Translations under genes and position numbers: made by a program | Notes under the pieces: generated by a model | What the model was told of the DNA's origin: nothing | Seen by the model: only the letters and a program-made list of their open reading frames with translations | The model's database searches: none | Part shown: positions 63,526-64,000 of the stretch, one piece after another | How the letters are laid out: the number at the start of each line of letters is the position of its first letter | Position numbering within the stretch: the first letter of the stretch is position 1 | NCBI RefSeq assembly: GCF_023715155.1 | Contig: NZ_JAMBNQ010000022.1 | Span: 1 to 64,000 of the forward strand | Source of the DNA: Neobacillus mesonae | Lineage (GTDB): Bacteria; Bacillota; Bacilli; Bacillales; Cytobacillaceae | Direction of reading: 5' to 3' | Length of the DNA stretch: 64,000 bases

Positions 63526-64000
<475 letters not shown>

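Overview
The window looks like chromosomal DNA from a spore-forming member of the Bacillaceae (Bacillus/Neobacillus/Mesobacillus type). Evidence: moderate-to-low GC, strong GGAGG-type ribosome binding sites, a GerA-family germinant receptor operon with a sigma-G-type promoter, a Rrf2 regulator, a DUF3231 protein, HprK and CcpA-type cre sites, a YwqJ/YwqK/endonuclease V cluster, and a MurQ/MurR/MurP/MupG cluster. No rRNA or tRNA gene was seen.

Layout. 1-2.7 kb: a short 51-bp repeat pair, a decayed unknown gene, a MobA-like nucleotidyltransferase and a FabF-type condensing enzyme. 3.0-7.4 kb (minus): a 35-residue zinc-ribbon-like protein, then the germinant receptor operon (A, B, C and a small D subunit). 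7.5-12 kb: Rrf2 regulator, Tyr-rich protein, a 52-bp tandem array, TerB-like, YitT-like and SDR genes. 12.3-17.2 kb: GH36 alpha-galactosidase, a second and larger 52-bp array, and an MFS exporter. 17.5-23.2 kb: EamA transporter, a CueP-type copper lipoprotein interrupted by one in-frame TGA, a nucleotidyltransferase, an L,D-transpeptidase, and a divergent HPr-kinase-like protein. 23.6-26 kb: YwqJ-type deaminase toxin, YwqK-type immunity protein and endonuclease V. 27.9-31.3 kb: a CPBP (Rce1-family) protease and an ICMT-family methyltransferase, divergent from a two-component system. 31.4-38.4 kb: quinol NO reductase with an Fnr-type box, a glycosyltransferase, an alkaline phosphatase and PstS with a PhoP box. 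38.5-45 kb: an accessory segment with a norB 3' relic, a PLD-helicase-DUF3427 protein, a NUDIX hydrolase, a DUF925 gene split by about 1.1 kb of inserted DNA, and IS3 debris. 45-50.3 kb: MurNAc-6-phosphate recycling operon plus a separate EIIA. 50.6-56.4 kb: mixed small metabolic genes. 56.5-64 kb: a glycine/serine catabolism locus with two tandem-aptamer glycine riboswitches (CycA-like permease; then glyA-sdaAB-sdaAA-gcvT-gcvH-gcvPA remnant-HesB-like-lpd).

The most interesting observation is the CueP-like gene at 18645-19184. A single in-frame TGA occupies the position of a conserved metal-binding cysteine. It is followed after exactly 18 nt by a GGT apical loop on a perfect 7-bp stem, which is the geometry of a bacterial SECIS element. 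This suggests a selenocysteine-containing copper-binding protein, although a simple nonsense mutation is not excluded. Other notable points are a shared 52-bp period in four repeat tracts of differing sequence, an HPr-kinase paralogue lacking key catalytic residues, a CaaX-type protease/methyltransferase pair, a likely defence helicase/NUDIX module, and decay of gcvPA inside an otherwise intact glycine-cleavage operon.
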